In this document: positions 25,650 to 33,295 of the stretch, piece by piece | Numbering within the stretch: position 1 is the stretch's first letter | Layout of the letters: the number at the start of each line of letters is the position of its first letter | Source: Pilimelia columellifera | GTDB lineage: Bacteria; Actinomycetota; Actinomycetes; Mycobacteriales; Micromonosporaceae | Assembly (NCBI RefSeq): GCF_039532605.1 | Contig: NZ_BAAARY010000003.1 | Span: 1-64,000 of the forward strand | Direction: 5' to 3' | DNA: 64,000 nucleotides | The notes under the pieces: model-generated | What the model was told of the DNA's origin: nothing | Seen by the model: only the letters and a program-made list of their open reading frames with translations | Databases searched by the model: none | Program-made: the position numbers and the translations under genes

Positions 25650-26542
25650 CTGGCGTCCGGCGGCCCGCTGGCCGGCTGCTGGTCCGACCCGGCGGCGGGG
25701 TCGGGAGAGCGCGGTGTGCCGTGAAGTCGGCGGCGGGCGACGATGGTCGCGACGAGCACAGCAACGGCTGCCAGCACGGCCGTGGTAGCCACCACAGTCG
25801 AGCGTGGCTCGTCGGTCGAGCGACCCACCGCGATCCAGGCCAGACCCCACGCGATCGCCGCAGCCGTCGCCAGCCGTCCGTCCAGCACCCACGCCAGGAA
25901 CGCGCCGAGCGCGGTCACGGCGACCAGCACGGCGACGGCGATGACCTGGCTGCCCACATCGGGTTCGCCGGGCGCCGGTCCGTCGGCGCTCATCACGGCG
26001 GCGATGTTCGCGCAAACGGCCACGCACACCCAGCCCAGGTAGGCGCCGAAGGTGCCGTCCACGATGACCTCCTCGCCCTCCCCGGCCCCGGGGTGGCGGG
26101 TCAGCTCCCGGACCAGGAGCCCGAGAACGATAACCAGCGCGAGGATGACCACCACGCTGAGCAGGAGCCACCCCCGCTGGGTCACCAGGATCCAGGCGGC
26201 GTTGAGCAGCATCGACGCCGCCGCCAACCATCCGGTCCGCCGGTGCCGGGTGGACGACGCCACCGCCGGCCGCCACTGCCACAGCACGTAGGCGCCGAGG
26301 CCCAGGTAGATCAGCGACCAGATCGAGAACGCCGGCCCCGCCGGGGCGAGCAGGGTGGCGTTGTCGGCGAAGGCGCCGCCGGCGCTCGCCTCCACGGGGG
26401 TGCCGATGACGCCGAACCCCACCAGCGTCCCCGTCACGCAGAGCAGACCGCTGACGGTGACGCCGACCTGACGCAGACGGTCCGCCCGGGTGACCCGGGC
26501 GGACCGTCCTGCTCCGTTCTCACGGAATGACGAAGGAGTCAT
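25646..26542 (-). CDS. TspO/MBR-like multi-helix membrane protein
   Basis: 298 aa with about nine to ten hydrophobic segments. The stretch LAPAGPAFSIWSLIYLGLGAYVLWQW is the typical TspO/MBR opening (FxxxW-xxY), and WILVTQRGWLLLSVVVI fits the Trp-rich family. Length is about twice a normal TspO (~160 aa), so it may be an extended relative. It overlaps GlsB upstream and the SDR downstream by four bases each, forming a tight three-gene operon. Ligand and role unknown. Confidence 0.8.
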   Translation of the reverse strand: MTPSSFRENGAGRSARVTRADRLRQVGVTVSGLLCVTGTLVGFGVIGTPVEASAGGAFADNATLLAPAGPAFSIWSLIYLGLGAYVLWQWRPAVASSTRHRRTGWLAAASMLLNAAWILVTQRGWLLLSVVVILALVIVLGLLVRELTRHPGAGEGEEVIVDGTFGAYLGWVCVAVCANIAAVMSADGPAPGEPDVGSQVIAVAVLVAVTALGAFLAWVLDGRLATAAAIAWGLAWIAVGRSTDEPRSTVVATTAVLAAVAVLVATIVARRRLHGTPRSPDPAAGSDQQPASGPPDAR

Positions 26543-26799
26543 CGGCGGCCGGCGAGCGCCCGGTAGCCGATGAGGATCAGGATCGCACCGAGGATCGCGG
26601 CGACCCAGGTGCTGATGTCGAAGAAGCCGTCAACCGGGTCGACGCCGAACATGGCCGCGCCCAGGAACCCTCCGAGCAGCGCGCCCACGATGCCCAGCAC
26701 CATGGTGATGAGCAGCCCGCCCGGGTCGCTGCCCGGCAGCAGCTGCTTCGCGATCAGGCCAGCGACCAGACCAAGGATGATCCAAGCCAGAATTCCCAT
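26539..26799 (-). CDS. GlsB/YeaQ/YmgE family stress membrane protein
   Basis: 86 aa, three hydrophobic helices with the family pattern MGILAWIILGLVAGLIAKQLLPGSDPGG ... MVLGIVGALLGGFLG ... WVAAILGAILILIGYRAL. ATG 26799 has GAGGAGA upstream; upstream codons lack support. These small proteins rise under stress and are linked to membrane integrity. It leads the operon with the TspO-like and SDR genes. Confidence 0.92.
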   Translation of the reverse strand: MGILAWIILGLVAGLIAKQLLPGSDPGGLLITMVLGIVGALLGGFLGAAMFGVDPVDGFFDISTWVAAILGAILILIGYRALAGRR

Positions 26800-26848
26800 T
26801 TTCAAATCTCCTCGGGGGAGCGTCTGGGCCCAGCCTTTCCGGGCCACA

Positions 26849-27787
26849 TCAGCGCACCGGTGAAATGCCCTCTGATCGATTTCCTAAACCTGTCGGCCGC
26901 GCTGTCGCCACCGCCACCGCGACCAGCGCCAACGCCGCGCCGACGAGGGTCGACAGGTCCGGGGCGCCGGCGCCGCCGGGCGCCACGTAGTCGACGACCA
27001 CCGAGCCGGTGATCTGACCGGCGATGCTGGCGAGCCCGAGCAGCAACACCCCGGTGAGGCGGACGACCGTGGCGGCCACGGCGATGAACAGCACGCCCAG
27101 GACGCCGCCGGTGTAGAGCCACGGCTCGGCCGGCAACGGGCCGAACGGGCCACGGAGGGCGACGTCGACGGCCAGGGCCAGCGCCAGACCCACCGTGCCG
27201 GTGGCGAAGTTCAGCAGCGTCGTCGTCAGGACGCTGCCGGTGGCCTGCCGGACCAGCCCGTTCATCGCCGTCTGCCAGCCGATGAGGAAGCCGGCCACCG
27301 CCGGCATGAGGGCCAGCAGCGCTGACGTCCCGGCCAAGGTCAGTCCGCCGGCGGCCACCGCCACCGCCACGACTGACAGCGCCGCGCCGGCGATCCGCGG
27401 CCAGGTCAGCTCGTGGCGTCCGGTGGGGCCGAGCCCCAGTCGGTCGACGGCCAGGCCGCCGACCGACTGTCCGGCGACCGACGCGACGGTGAACACCGCC
27501 ACCCCGAGCGCTCCGGCGGCAATGCCCTGGCTGACGACGAAGAACGCTCCGCAGAGCCCGCCGAGGCCCTGCCACCAACGCAGCCGACCGCTGGACATCG
27601 CCTCGCGCAGCCGGCCCACCCCCGCCCGGCCGATCGGCGTGGCCGCCGTCAGCGCGGCCACCAGGATCAGCCCCACGCCGAAGGACACGGCGGCGGCGGC
27701 GATGCCGTCGCCCAGCCGTGTCCCCAGCTCGCCGTTGACCCGGGCTTGTACGGCCGAGCCCCCGCCGGCCAACGCGGCGAGCGCCAC
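26849..27787 (-). CDS. DMT-superfamily transporter, duplicated YdcZ (DUF606) type
   Basis: About 312 aa with ten hydrophobic helices in two halves, each resembling YdcZ: AALAGGGSAVQARVNGELGTRLGDGIAAAAVSFGVG in the first and LMPAVAGFLIGWQTAMNGLVRQATGSVLTTTLLNFATG in the second. It probably exports or imports a small metabolite. The start is uncertain: GTG 27787 fits the family N-terminus but has no good ribosome site; the frame remains open upstream to ~27846 without ATG/GTG. It follows glpX on the same strand. Confidence 0.88.
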   Translation of the reverse strand: MALAALAGGGSAVQARVNGELGTRLGDGIAAAAVSFGVGLILVAALTAATPIGRAGVGRLREAMSSGRLRWWQGLGGLCGAFFVVSQGIAAGALGVAVFTVASVAGQSVGGLAVDRLGLGPTGRHELTWPRIAGAALSVVAVAVAAGGLTLAGTSALLALMPAVAGFLIGWQTAMNGLVRQATGSVLTTTLLNFATGTVGLALALAVDVALRGPFGPLPAEPWLYTGGVLGVLFIAVAATVVRLTGVLLLGLASIAGQITGSVVVDYVAPGGAGAPDLSTLVGAALALVAVAVATARPTGLGNRSEGISPVR

Positions 27788-27848
27788 GCCGGTGGCCCGT
27801 GACCGGGCCTGGCGTGGCGCTCGTGCGGATTCGGTTGAGCGACTCAGC

Positions 27849-28865
27849 TCACGCGCCTTCGACCCGGCTGGCGAAGTCGACGGCCGAGTACCGGCTGAGC
27901 TTCTCCAGCCGGTGGTAGGAGTCGATGACCCGGATCGTGCCGCTCTTGGAACGCATGACGATCGACTGGGTGTAGGCGCCGCCGGCCCGGTAGCGGACGC
28001 CCTTGAGGAGGTCGCCGGAGGTGACTCCGGTGGCGACGAAGAACATGTTGTCGCCCTTGACCAGGTCGGTGGTGGTGAGGACGCGGTCGAGTTCGTGCCC
28101 GGCGGCGACGGCCCTCGCCCGCTCCGCGTCGTCCTGCGGCCACAGCTTGGCCTGCATCGCGCCGCCCATGCACCTGAGGGCCACCGCGGTGACGATGCCC
28201 TCCGGGGTGCCGCCGATGCCCATGAGCACGTCCACCTCGGACTGCTCCCGGGCGGCGCTGATCGCCCCGGCGATGTCGCCGTCGCTGATGAACCGCACCC
28301 GGGCGCCGGTCTCCCGGACCTGGCGGACCAGGTCGGTGTGCCGGGAACGCTCCAGGACACAGACGTTGACGTCCGACACGTCACTGTTCTTGACCTTGGC
28401 GATGCGGCGGAGGTTCTCCTTGACGCCGGCGTCGATCTCGATGACGTCGGCGCAGTCCGGGCCGACGACCAGCTTCTCCATGTAGAAGACCGCGCTCGGG
28501 TCGTACATCGCGCCGCGTTCGGCGACGGCCAGCACCGCGAGGGCGTTCGGCATGCCCTTGCTCATCAGGGTGGTGCCGTCGATCGGGTCGACGGCCACGT
28601 CGACCTCGGGACCGGTGCCGTCGCCGACCTGCTCGCCGTTGTAGAGCATCGGGGCGTTGTCCTTCTCGCCCTCGCCGATGACGACCGTTCCCCGCATCGG
28701 GATCGAGTTGATCAGCTTGCGCATGGCGTCGACCGCGGCGCCGTCGCCGCCTTCCTTGTCGCCTCGGCCGACCCACCGGCCGGCCGCCATGGCGGCGGCC
28801 TCGGTGACCCTGACCAGGTCAAGGGCGAGATTGCGGTCGAGTTCCTGGGGCGTACGGCTGGTCAT
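27849..28865 (-). CDS. glpX: Class II fructose-1,6-bisphosphatase
   Basis: 338 aa. It hydrolyses fructose-1,6-bisphosphate in gluconeogenesis; actinobacteria use GlpX as their main FBPase. Metal-site motifs VVIGEGEKDNAPML and VDPIDGTTLMSKG, then GTPEGIVTAVALRCMGG and FFVATGVTSGDLLKGV are all present. ATG 28865 has AGGAGGA upstream. It is co-oriented with the transporter downstream. Together with pckG ~11 kb away it supplies two gluconeogenic steps. Confidence 0.97.
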   Translation of the reverse strand: MTSRTPQELDRNLALDLVRVTEAAAMAAGRWVGRGDKEGGDGAAVDAMRKLINSIPMRGTVVIGEGEKDNAPMLYNGEQVGDGTGPEVDVAVDPIDGTTLMSKGMPNALAVLAVAERGAMYDPSAVFYMEKLVVGPDCADVIEIDAGVKENLRRIAKVKNSDVSDVNVCVLERSRHTDLVRQVRETGARVRFISDGDIAGAISAAREQSEVDVLMGIGGTPEGIVTAVALRCMGGAMQAKLWPQDDAERARAVAAGHELDRVLTTTDLVKGDNMFFVATGVTSGDLLKGVRYRAGGAYTQSIVMRSKSGTIRVIDSYHRLEKLSRYSAVDFASRVEGA

Positions 28866-28996
28866 GCAGCTCCTCCTCGCGGGCGCGCGCGGGGGCGGTG
28901 ACGCGCCGGGTGCGCGCATGGTCATCCGGCCCCTCGATCCTGGCATGCGCGGGGGCCGGTTGGCCGGGCGGGGCGCTGATCGGCGACGATGGTCAC

Positions 28997-29548
28997 GTGC
29001 CCGTTGACCCCACCGCCGTTCCGCCGTCCGGCGCCGTGTCCGCGCCGGCCTCCCGGCGCCCCCGGGACATGGCCCTGTCGCTGGTCGCGCTGCTCGTTCC
29101 CATCGCGATCATGGCTGGCGTCTACCGGCTGGCGCAGGGCGGCGACAGGCCGATCACCGTCGATGTGGCCGCTGTCTTCGCGCAGGTCCGGGCCGCCGGG
29201 GACTTCCCGGCCGCCGAACCGCGCCGGTTGCCCGACGACTGGGCGCCGATCAGCGCCAACTACGCCCCCGGAGACGGGCAGGCCATGCTGCGGGTCGGCT
29301 ACGTCGGGCCGTCCGGCGCCGGCTACCAGCTCATCGAGAGCGACCGGCCGGCGGACCAGCTGCTGGCCGCGGAGCTGGGCGCCACCCGCCCCGCCGGCCC
29401 GGTCGTCATCGACGGACGCCCCTGGCAGCAGTACCCGGGCCGCGCTGGCGAGACGGCGCTGGCCCTGCTCACGCCCGAACGTACGGTGCTGGTCATCGGG
29501 ACGGGCCCGGCTGCTGAGCTGAGGTCCCTGGCCGCGTCCCTGGGCTGA
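28997..29548 (+). CDS. DUF4245-type membrane-anchored protein
   Basis: About 183 aa. After ~25 residues there is one membrane helix (MALSLVALLVPIAIMAGVYRLA), then an extracytoplasmic domain with FPAAEPRRLPDDWAPISANY, YVGPSGAGYQLIES and GRPWQQYPGRAGETALAL, the pattern of the actinobacterial DUF4245 family, often found beside glpX or xseA/B. GTG 28997 is the likely start; ATG 29068 is possible. It overlaps the xseB 3' end by 56 bases in convergent orientation. Function unknown. Confidence 0.85.
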   Translation: MPVDPTAVPPSGAVSAPASRRPRDMALSLVALLVPIAIMAGVYRLAQGGDRPITVDVAAVFAQVRAAGDFPAAEPRRLPDDWAPISANYAPGDGQAMLRVGYVGPSGAGYQLIESDRPADQLLAAELGATRPAGPVVIDGRPWQQYPGRAGETALALLTPERTVLVIGTGPAAELRSLAASLG

Positions 29549-29762
29549 CCGCGCGCGCTGACGCGAGGCGCTCGCGCGCCCCGTCCAGCCAGGCCTGGCA
29601 GACGTCGGCCAGGCGCTCGCCGCGCTCCCATAAGGCCAGCGACTCCTCCAGCGTGCCGGCTCCGGACTCCAGCCTTTCGACGACGGTGACCAGCTCCGCT
29701 CGGGCCTGCTCGTAGCTCAGCGCGGCGTCGCCAGTGTCAGGTGCGCGGTCGGCTCGGGTCAT
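29493..29762 (-). CDS. xseB: Exodeoxyribonuclease VII small subunit
   Basis: 89 aa with the family core SYEQARAELVTVVERLESGAGTLEESLALWERGERLADVCQAWLDGARERL, which forms the helical hairpin that coats the XseA catalytic core. The C-terminal ~20 residues are disordered. ATG 29762 is the start. Unusually, xseA lies ~1.1 kb upstream on the same strand with a membrane-protein gene on this strand and two plus-strand genes between them. Confidence 0.95.
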   Translation of the reverse strand: MTRADRAPDTGDAALSYEQARAELVTVVERLESGAGTLEESLALWERGERLADVCQAWLDGARERLASARAVSPGTRPGTSAQQPGPSR

Positions 29763-29799
29763 GCCGAGCAGGTTACGGCAGCCTGGCGCCGGCGGGCGG

Positions 29800-30105
29800 T
29801 CAGGCGGCGGCCCGGTCGGCCGCCGGCAGGTTGATCCGCTCGGCGACGTCGCGCGCCAGCTCGTCCTGCTCGATCCGGTCGTCATCCTGCTTCACCTCGA
29901 CCCGCGCCGCCTGCCAGGCCGACCAGTGGCCGGAGACCAGCGCCCACAGTGACAGCGCCGAGACGAACACGACGCTGTTGAGCCAGCCGGTGAGGTAACT
30001 GATCGGGATCATGACGATCCAGAAGACGGTGAGCCACCCGTTCACCCTGCGCATGAAGACTGGATCGCCCTGAACCGACGCCCACAGCGACTTGACCACC
30101 GACAT
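29800..30105 (-). CDS. Small two-helix membrane protein
   Basis: 101 aa, ATG 30105 with GAGGAGG upstream. Two hydrophobic helices (VNGWLTVFWIVMIPISYLTGWL and SVVFVSALSLWALVSGHWSAWQA) are followed by an acidic, helical cytoplasmic tail. No catalytic motif. Similar short proteins are common near xseA/xseB in actinobacteria. It is divergent from the PRC-barrel gene. Confidence 0.85.
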   Translation of the reverse strand: MSVVKSLWASVQGDPVFMRRVNGWLTVFWIVMIPISYLTGWLNSVVFVSALSLWALVSGHWSAWQAARVEVKQDDDRIEQDELARDVAERINLPAADRAAA

Positions 30106-30266
30106 GTGTTCCTCCTCGGAGTTGAAGCGCCTCAATACCCAATCCCCGGCACTTCTAAGCGCCACTGTGGAGTGATATGGGTGGTGTCACACGAGGTGTG
30201 CGGAAGCGGATGGCCGGGCATAACGGGGCCAGCGAACGAACACATTCCACAAGGGGGTTGGGCATC

Positions 30267-30632
30267 ATGACGACGAACTCTTTCGACGCCTGGAACTACC
30301 GTCAGGACTCCGGCTACGCGGCCGGCAGCCTTGACCTTGTCGGTTACAGCGTCGAGGCGGCCGACGGGAGTATCGGCAAGATCGATGAGGCCAGCGCCGA
30401 GGTCAGCTCCAGCTATCTGGTGGTTGATACCGGTCCCTGGATTTTCGGCAAGAAGGTCATGCTGCCAGCGGGCGTGGTCACCCGGGTGGACGCCCAGGAG
30501 GAAAAGGTCTATGTCACCCGCACCAAGGACGAGATCAAGGACGCTCCGGAGTACGACGACGAGCGCCGTGACGACATGACCTACCGCGACAAGCTCGGCT
30601 CCTACTACGGGGGAACCGGTTACACCGTCTGA
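30267..30632 (+). CDS. PRC-barrel domain protein
   Basis: 121 aa, soluble. LVGYSVEAADGSIGKIDEASAEVSSSYLVVDTGPWIFGKKVMLPAGVVTRVD is a PRC barrel, the beta-barrel also seen in RimM and photosynthetic reaction centre H. In actinobacteria such single-domain proteins are small, abundant and stress-related. The tail is rich in Asp, Tyr and Gly. ATG 30267 follows a purine-rich AAGGGGG stretch. A strong terminator follows at 30647. Confidence 0.9.
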   Translation: MTTNSFDAWNYRQDSGYAAGSLDLVGYSVEAADGSIGKIDEASAEVSSSYLVVDTGPWIFGKKVMLPAGVVTRVDAQEEKVYVTRTKDEIKDAPEYDDERRDDMTYRDKLGSYYGGTGYTV

Positions 30633-30646
30633 CCTCGCTTGACCCG

Positions 30647-30684
30647 AAGTTCCCCCGCCAGCGCCCGCTGGCGGGGGAACTTCG
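30647..30684 (+). terminator. Intrinsic terminator after PRC-barrel gene
   Basis: A perfect 17-bp stem (left arm starts GAAGTTCCCC) with a 4-base loop GCCC begins 15 bases after the stop. It insulates the PRC gene from the small gene at 30742. Confidence 0.88.
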
Positions 30685-30715
30685 CATATCTGGGAGGGCG
30701 CGGCCAGGTTTAACG

Positions 30716-30727
30716 GCGGTATACCGC
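30716..30727. promoter_or_regulatory. Perfect 12-bp palindrome upstream of a 51-aa gene
   Basis: GCGGTATACCGC lies about 15 bases before the ATG at 30742, so it would sit near a start site or ribosome site of the small gene. The regulator is unknown. Confidence 0.4.
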
Positions 30728-30741
30728 GGAATAGTGTTGCT

Positions 30742-30897
30742 ATGAGCATGTCGACGTTACCGATCGCCCTACCGGACCTCGCAGGGTCGGAGACCGTCAA
30801 CAGTGACGAGCTGCAGCCCTGGCCCGCCCCTGAGACGGAGCCCTCTTTCGACTTCGAGGCCGAGTGGGATTACTACGCCGCCCGAGAGGGCCAGTAG
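30742..30897 (+). CDS. Small acidic 51-aa protein
   Basis: ATG at 30742, stop at 30897. The 51-aa product is acidic with a striking C-terminus FDFEAEWDYYAAREGQ rich in Asp, Glu, Trp and Tyr. Composition is protein-like, and the gene fits between a strong terminator and the convergent xseA stop. No good ribosome site is seen (a possible leaderless or weakly translated gene). Role unknown. Confidence 0.6.
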   Translation: MSMSTLPIALPDLAGSETVNSDELQPWPAPETEPSFDFEAEWDYYAAREGQ

Positions 30898-30902
30898 CCC
30901 AG

Positions 30903-32141
30903 TCAGGAGTCGGCGGGCCGGACCGCGACGGCGGCGGTCAGCTCACCGTCCGCCAGGGTGATCCGCAGCCGCTCACCGGCGCGGACCTGTCCGGCGGCCC
31001 TGACCACCTGCCCGTCGTCACGGCGCACCACGGCGTAGCCGCGGTCCAGGGTCGACTGGGGCGACAACGCCCGCAGTCGCGCCAGAGTGTGGCGTAGCTC
31101 GTCGTCGCCGGAGCTGAGCCGGTGCTCCAGGCAGCGGCTGGCACGCTGGCGCAGCGCCGTGGCCTCGCCGGCCCGCTGGTCGATCATGAGCTGGGGTCGG
31201 GCCAGCGCCGGACGTGAGCGCACGCCCACGAGACGTTGCTCCTCGCGGGTGAGGAGGCCGTCGACAGCGCGGTCGAGGCGCTCGCGGGCTGCCGCGATCC
31301 GTTGGGCCTCCTCGGTCAGGTCCGGGGTGATCCGCTTCGCCGCGTCGGTGGGCGTGGAGGCGCGGACGTCCGCCACGTAGTCGATCAGCGGGGCGTCGGT
31401 CTCATGGCCGATGGCGCTGACGACCGGGGTGCGGCAGGCGAATACCGCCCGGCACAACGCCTCGTCCGAGAAGGCCAGCAGATCTTCGGTCGACCCGCCG
31501 CCGCGGGCCAGCACGATAACCTCGACCCTGTCGTCGGCATCCAGGGCCCGGAGCGCGTCGATGATCTGGGCGACCGCGCCGACGCCCTGGACGGCGACGT
31601 TAACGGTCCGGAACTCCACCGCTGGCCAGCGGCGCCGGGCGTTGTCGAGCACGTCGCGTTCGGCGGCGCTGGCCCGTCCGGTGATGAGCCCGATCCGGCT
31701 GGGCAGGAACGGCAACCGGCGTTTGCGTTCGCGCGCGAAAAGCCCCTCGGCGTCCAGCAGCTTCTTCAGCTTCTCGATCCTGGCCAGCAGTTCGCCGACG
31801 CCGACCTGGCGGATCTCGTCGGCGCGCAGGCTGAAGCTGCCTCGGCCGGGGAACAACTCGGGTTTGGCGTGTACGACGACCCGGGCCCCGTCGACCAGTT
31901 CGGGCGCTCCGCGGTCGAGCACGTCCCGGCTGGTGGTGACGGTGAGCGACAGGTCGGCGGCCGGGTCTCGCAGCGTGAGGAAGACGGTGGTCGCGCCGGG
32001 GCGTCTGTTGATCTGGGCCACCTGGCCGTCGACCCAGACCCAGCCGAGCCGGGCGATCCATGCCTGGACCTTCTGGGTGACCTGCCGGACCGGCCACGGC
32101 GCGTCGGCCGTGCTCGCCGGCTCGCGCCGCTCCTCGCTCAT
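30903..32141 (-). CDS. xseA: Exodeoxyribonuclease VII large subunit
   Basis: 412 aa. N-terminal OB-fold domain (QAWIARLGWVWVDGQVAQINRRPGATTVFLTLRD), central catalytic part with RLPFLPSRIGLITGRASAAERDVLDN and VIVLARGGGSTEDLLAFSDEALCRAVF and VSAIGHETDAPLIDYVADVRASTPTDAA, then a helical C-terminus. It degrades single-stranded DNA from both ends together with XseB. A little shorter at the C-terminus than E. coli XseA, as usual in actinobacteria. Divergent from ispH. Confidence 0.97.
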   Translation of the reverse strand: MSEERREPASTADAPWPVRQVTQKVQAWIARLGWVWVDGQVAQINRRPGATTVFLTLRDPAADLSLTVTTSRDVLDRGAPELVDGARVVVHAKPELFPGRGSFSLRADEIRQVGVGELLARIEKLKKLLDAEGLFARERKRRLPFLPSRIGLITGRASAAERDVLDNARRRWPAVEFRTVNVAVQGVGAVAQIIDALRALDADDRVEVIVLARGGGSTEDLLAFSDEALCRAVFACRTPVVSAIGHETDAPLIDYVADVRASTPTDAAKRITPDLTEEAQRIAAARERLDRAVDGLLTREEQRLVGVRSRPALARPQLMIDQRAGEATALRQRASRCLEHRLSSGDDELRHTLARLRALSPQSTLDRGYAVVRRDDGQVVRAAGQVRAGERLRITLADGELTAAVAVRPADS

Positions 32142-32215
32142 CGGGTCAGCGTACGGGCGCCGGTATGACGATCTTGGCCGGCGGGAGGGGGGTGGGCGGC
32201 GCGTACGATGGTCCG

Positions 32216-33232
32216 GTGACCGAGGCCTCGCGTAACCCCGCTTCCGAACCGTCGGGCGCCAGCCTGTCAGCCCCCGCGGCCAAGCGGGTGCTGCTGGCCC
32301 GTCCCCGTGGCTACTGCGCCGGGGTCGACCGGGCCGTCATCACCGTCGAGGAGGCGCTCAAGCTCTACGGGGCGCCCGTCTACGTCCGCAAACAGATCGT
32401 GCACAACAAGCACGTGGTGGCCACCCTCGAAGCCAAGGGCGCGATCTTCGTCGAGGAGAACGCGGAGGTTCCGGCGGGGGCGACGGTCGTCTTCTCCGCG
32501 CACGGGGTGGCGCCGGAGGTGCACGAGCAGGCCCGGCAGCGCCGGCTCCGGGCCATCGACGCCACCTGCCCGTTGGTGACCAAGGTCCATCACGAGGCCA
32601 GGCGGTTCGCCGCCGACGACTACGACATCCTGCTCATCGGCCACGAGGGCCACGAGGAGGTCATCGGGACGGCCGGTGAGGCGCCCGCGCACATCCAGCT
32701 CGTTGACGGTCCGGACGACGTCGACAAGGTCAATGTCCGGGACCCGGAGAAGGTGGTTTGGCTGTCGCAGACCACGCTGTCGGTCGACGAGACGATGGAG
32801 ACCGTGGCGCGGCTCAAGGAACGGTTGCCGTTGTTGCAGTCCCCGCCCAGCGACGACATCTGCTACGCCACCCAGAACCGTCAGCAGGCGGTCAAGGAGA
32901 TCGCCGCCGACTGCGACGTCATGATTGTTGTTGGTTCGCGTAACTCATCCAACTCTGTCCGGTTGGTCGAGGTGGCCCTCGACGCCGGCTCCCGGGCCTC
33001 CCACCTCGTCGACTACGCCCACGAGATCGAGGACGCCTGGCTCGACGGCGCCACCTCGGTCGGGCTCACCTCCGGCGCCAGCGTCCCCGAGGACCTGGTC
33101 AGCGAGGTCCTCGACCACCTCGCCGCCCGGGGTTTCACCGACGTCACCGAGGTCACCAGCGCCACCGAGAAGTTGACCTTCGCGCTGCCGCAGGAGCTTC
33201 GTCGGGACATGAAGGCCGCCGCCGGCGGCTGA
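32216..33232 (+). CDS. ispH: 4-hydroxy-3-methylbut-2-enyl diphosphate reductase
   Basis: 338-aa iron-sulfur enzyme making IPP and DMAPP in the MEP pathway. The three cluster cysteines are visible: Cys34 in PRGYCAGVDRA, Cys118 in DATCPLVTK, Cys216 in DDICYATQNRQ. The acid-base loop is in SAHGVAPEVH and the C-terminal part has GLTSGASVPEDLV. GTG 32216 is the usual type of start, though without a near ribosome site; a GGGAGGGGGG run sits ~25 bases away. It supplies precursors for prenyltransferases and carotenoids. Confidence 0.97.
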   Translation: MTEASRNPASEPSGASLSAPAAKRVLLARPRGYCAGVDRAVITVEEALKLYGAPVYVRKQIVHNKHVVATLEAKGAIFVEENAEVPAGATVVFSAHGVAPEVHEQARQRRLRAIDATCPLVTKVHHEARRFAADDYDILLIGHEGHEEVIGTAGEAPAHIQLVDGPDDVDKVNVRDPEKVVWLSQTTLSVDETMETVARLKERLPLLQSPPSDDICYATQNRQQAVKEIAADCDVMIVVGSRNSSNSVRLVEVALDAGSRASHLVDYAHEIEDAWLDGATSVGLTSGASVPEDLVSEVLDHLAARGFTDVTEVTSATEKLTFALPQELRRDMKAAAGG

Positions 33233-33295
33233 TGCCGGCCGGGTGCGATCCGGATCGCCCGCTCAGCTCACGGCCGGCGACGCCGATGGACCCTC

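Noticed and set aside
24147..26282. 711-codon extension of the SDR gene
   Set aside because: Sequence upstream of ATG 25649 is low-complexity Arg/Gly/Ala translation antiphase to the TspO-like gene.
26849..28384. 511-codon extension of the YdcZ transporter
   Set aside because: The N-terminal part is out-of-frame glpX; the family N-terminus matches GTG 27787.
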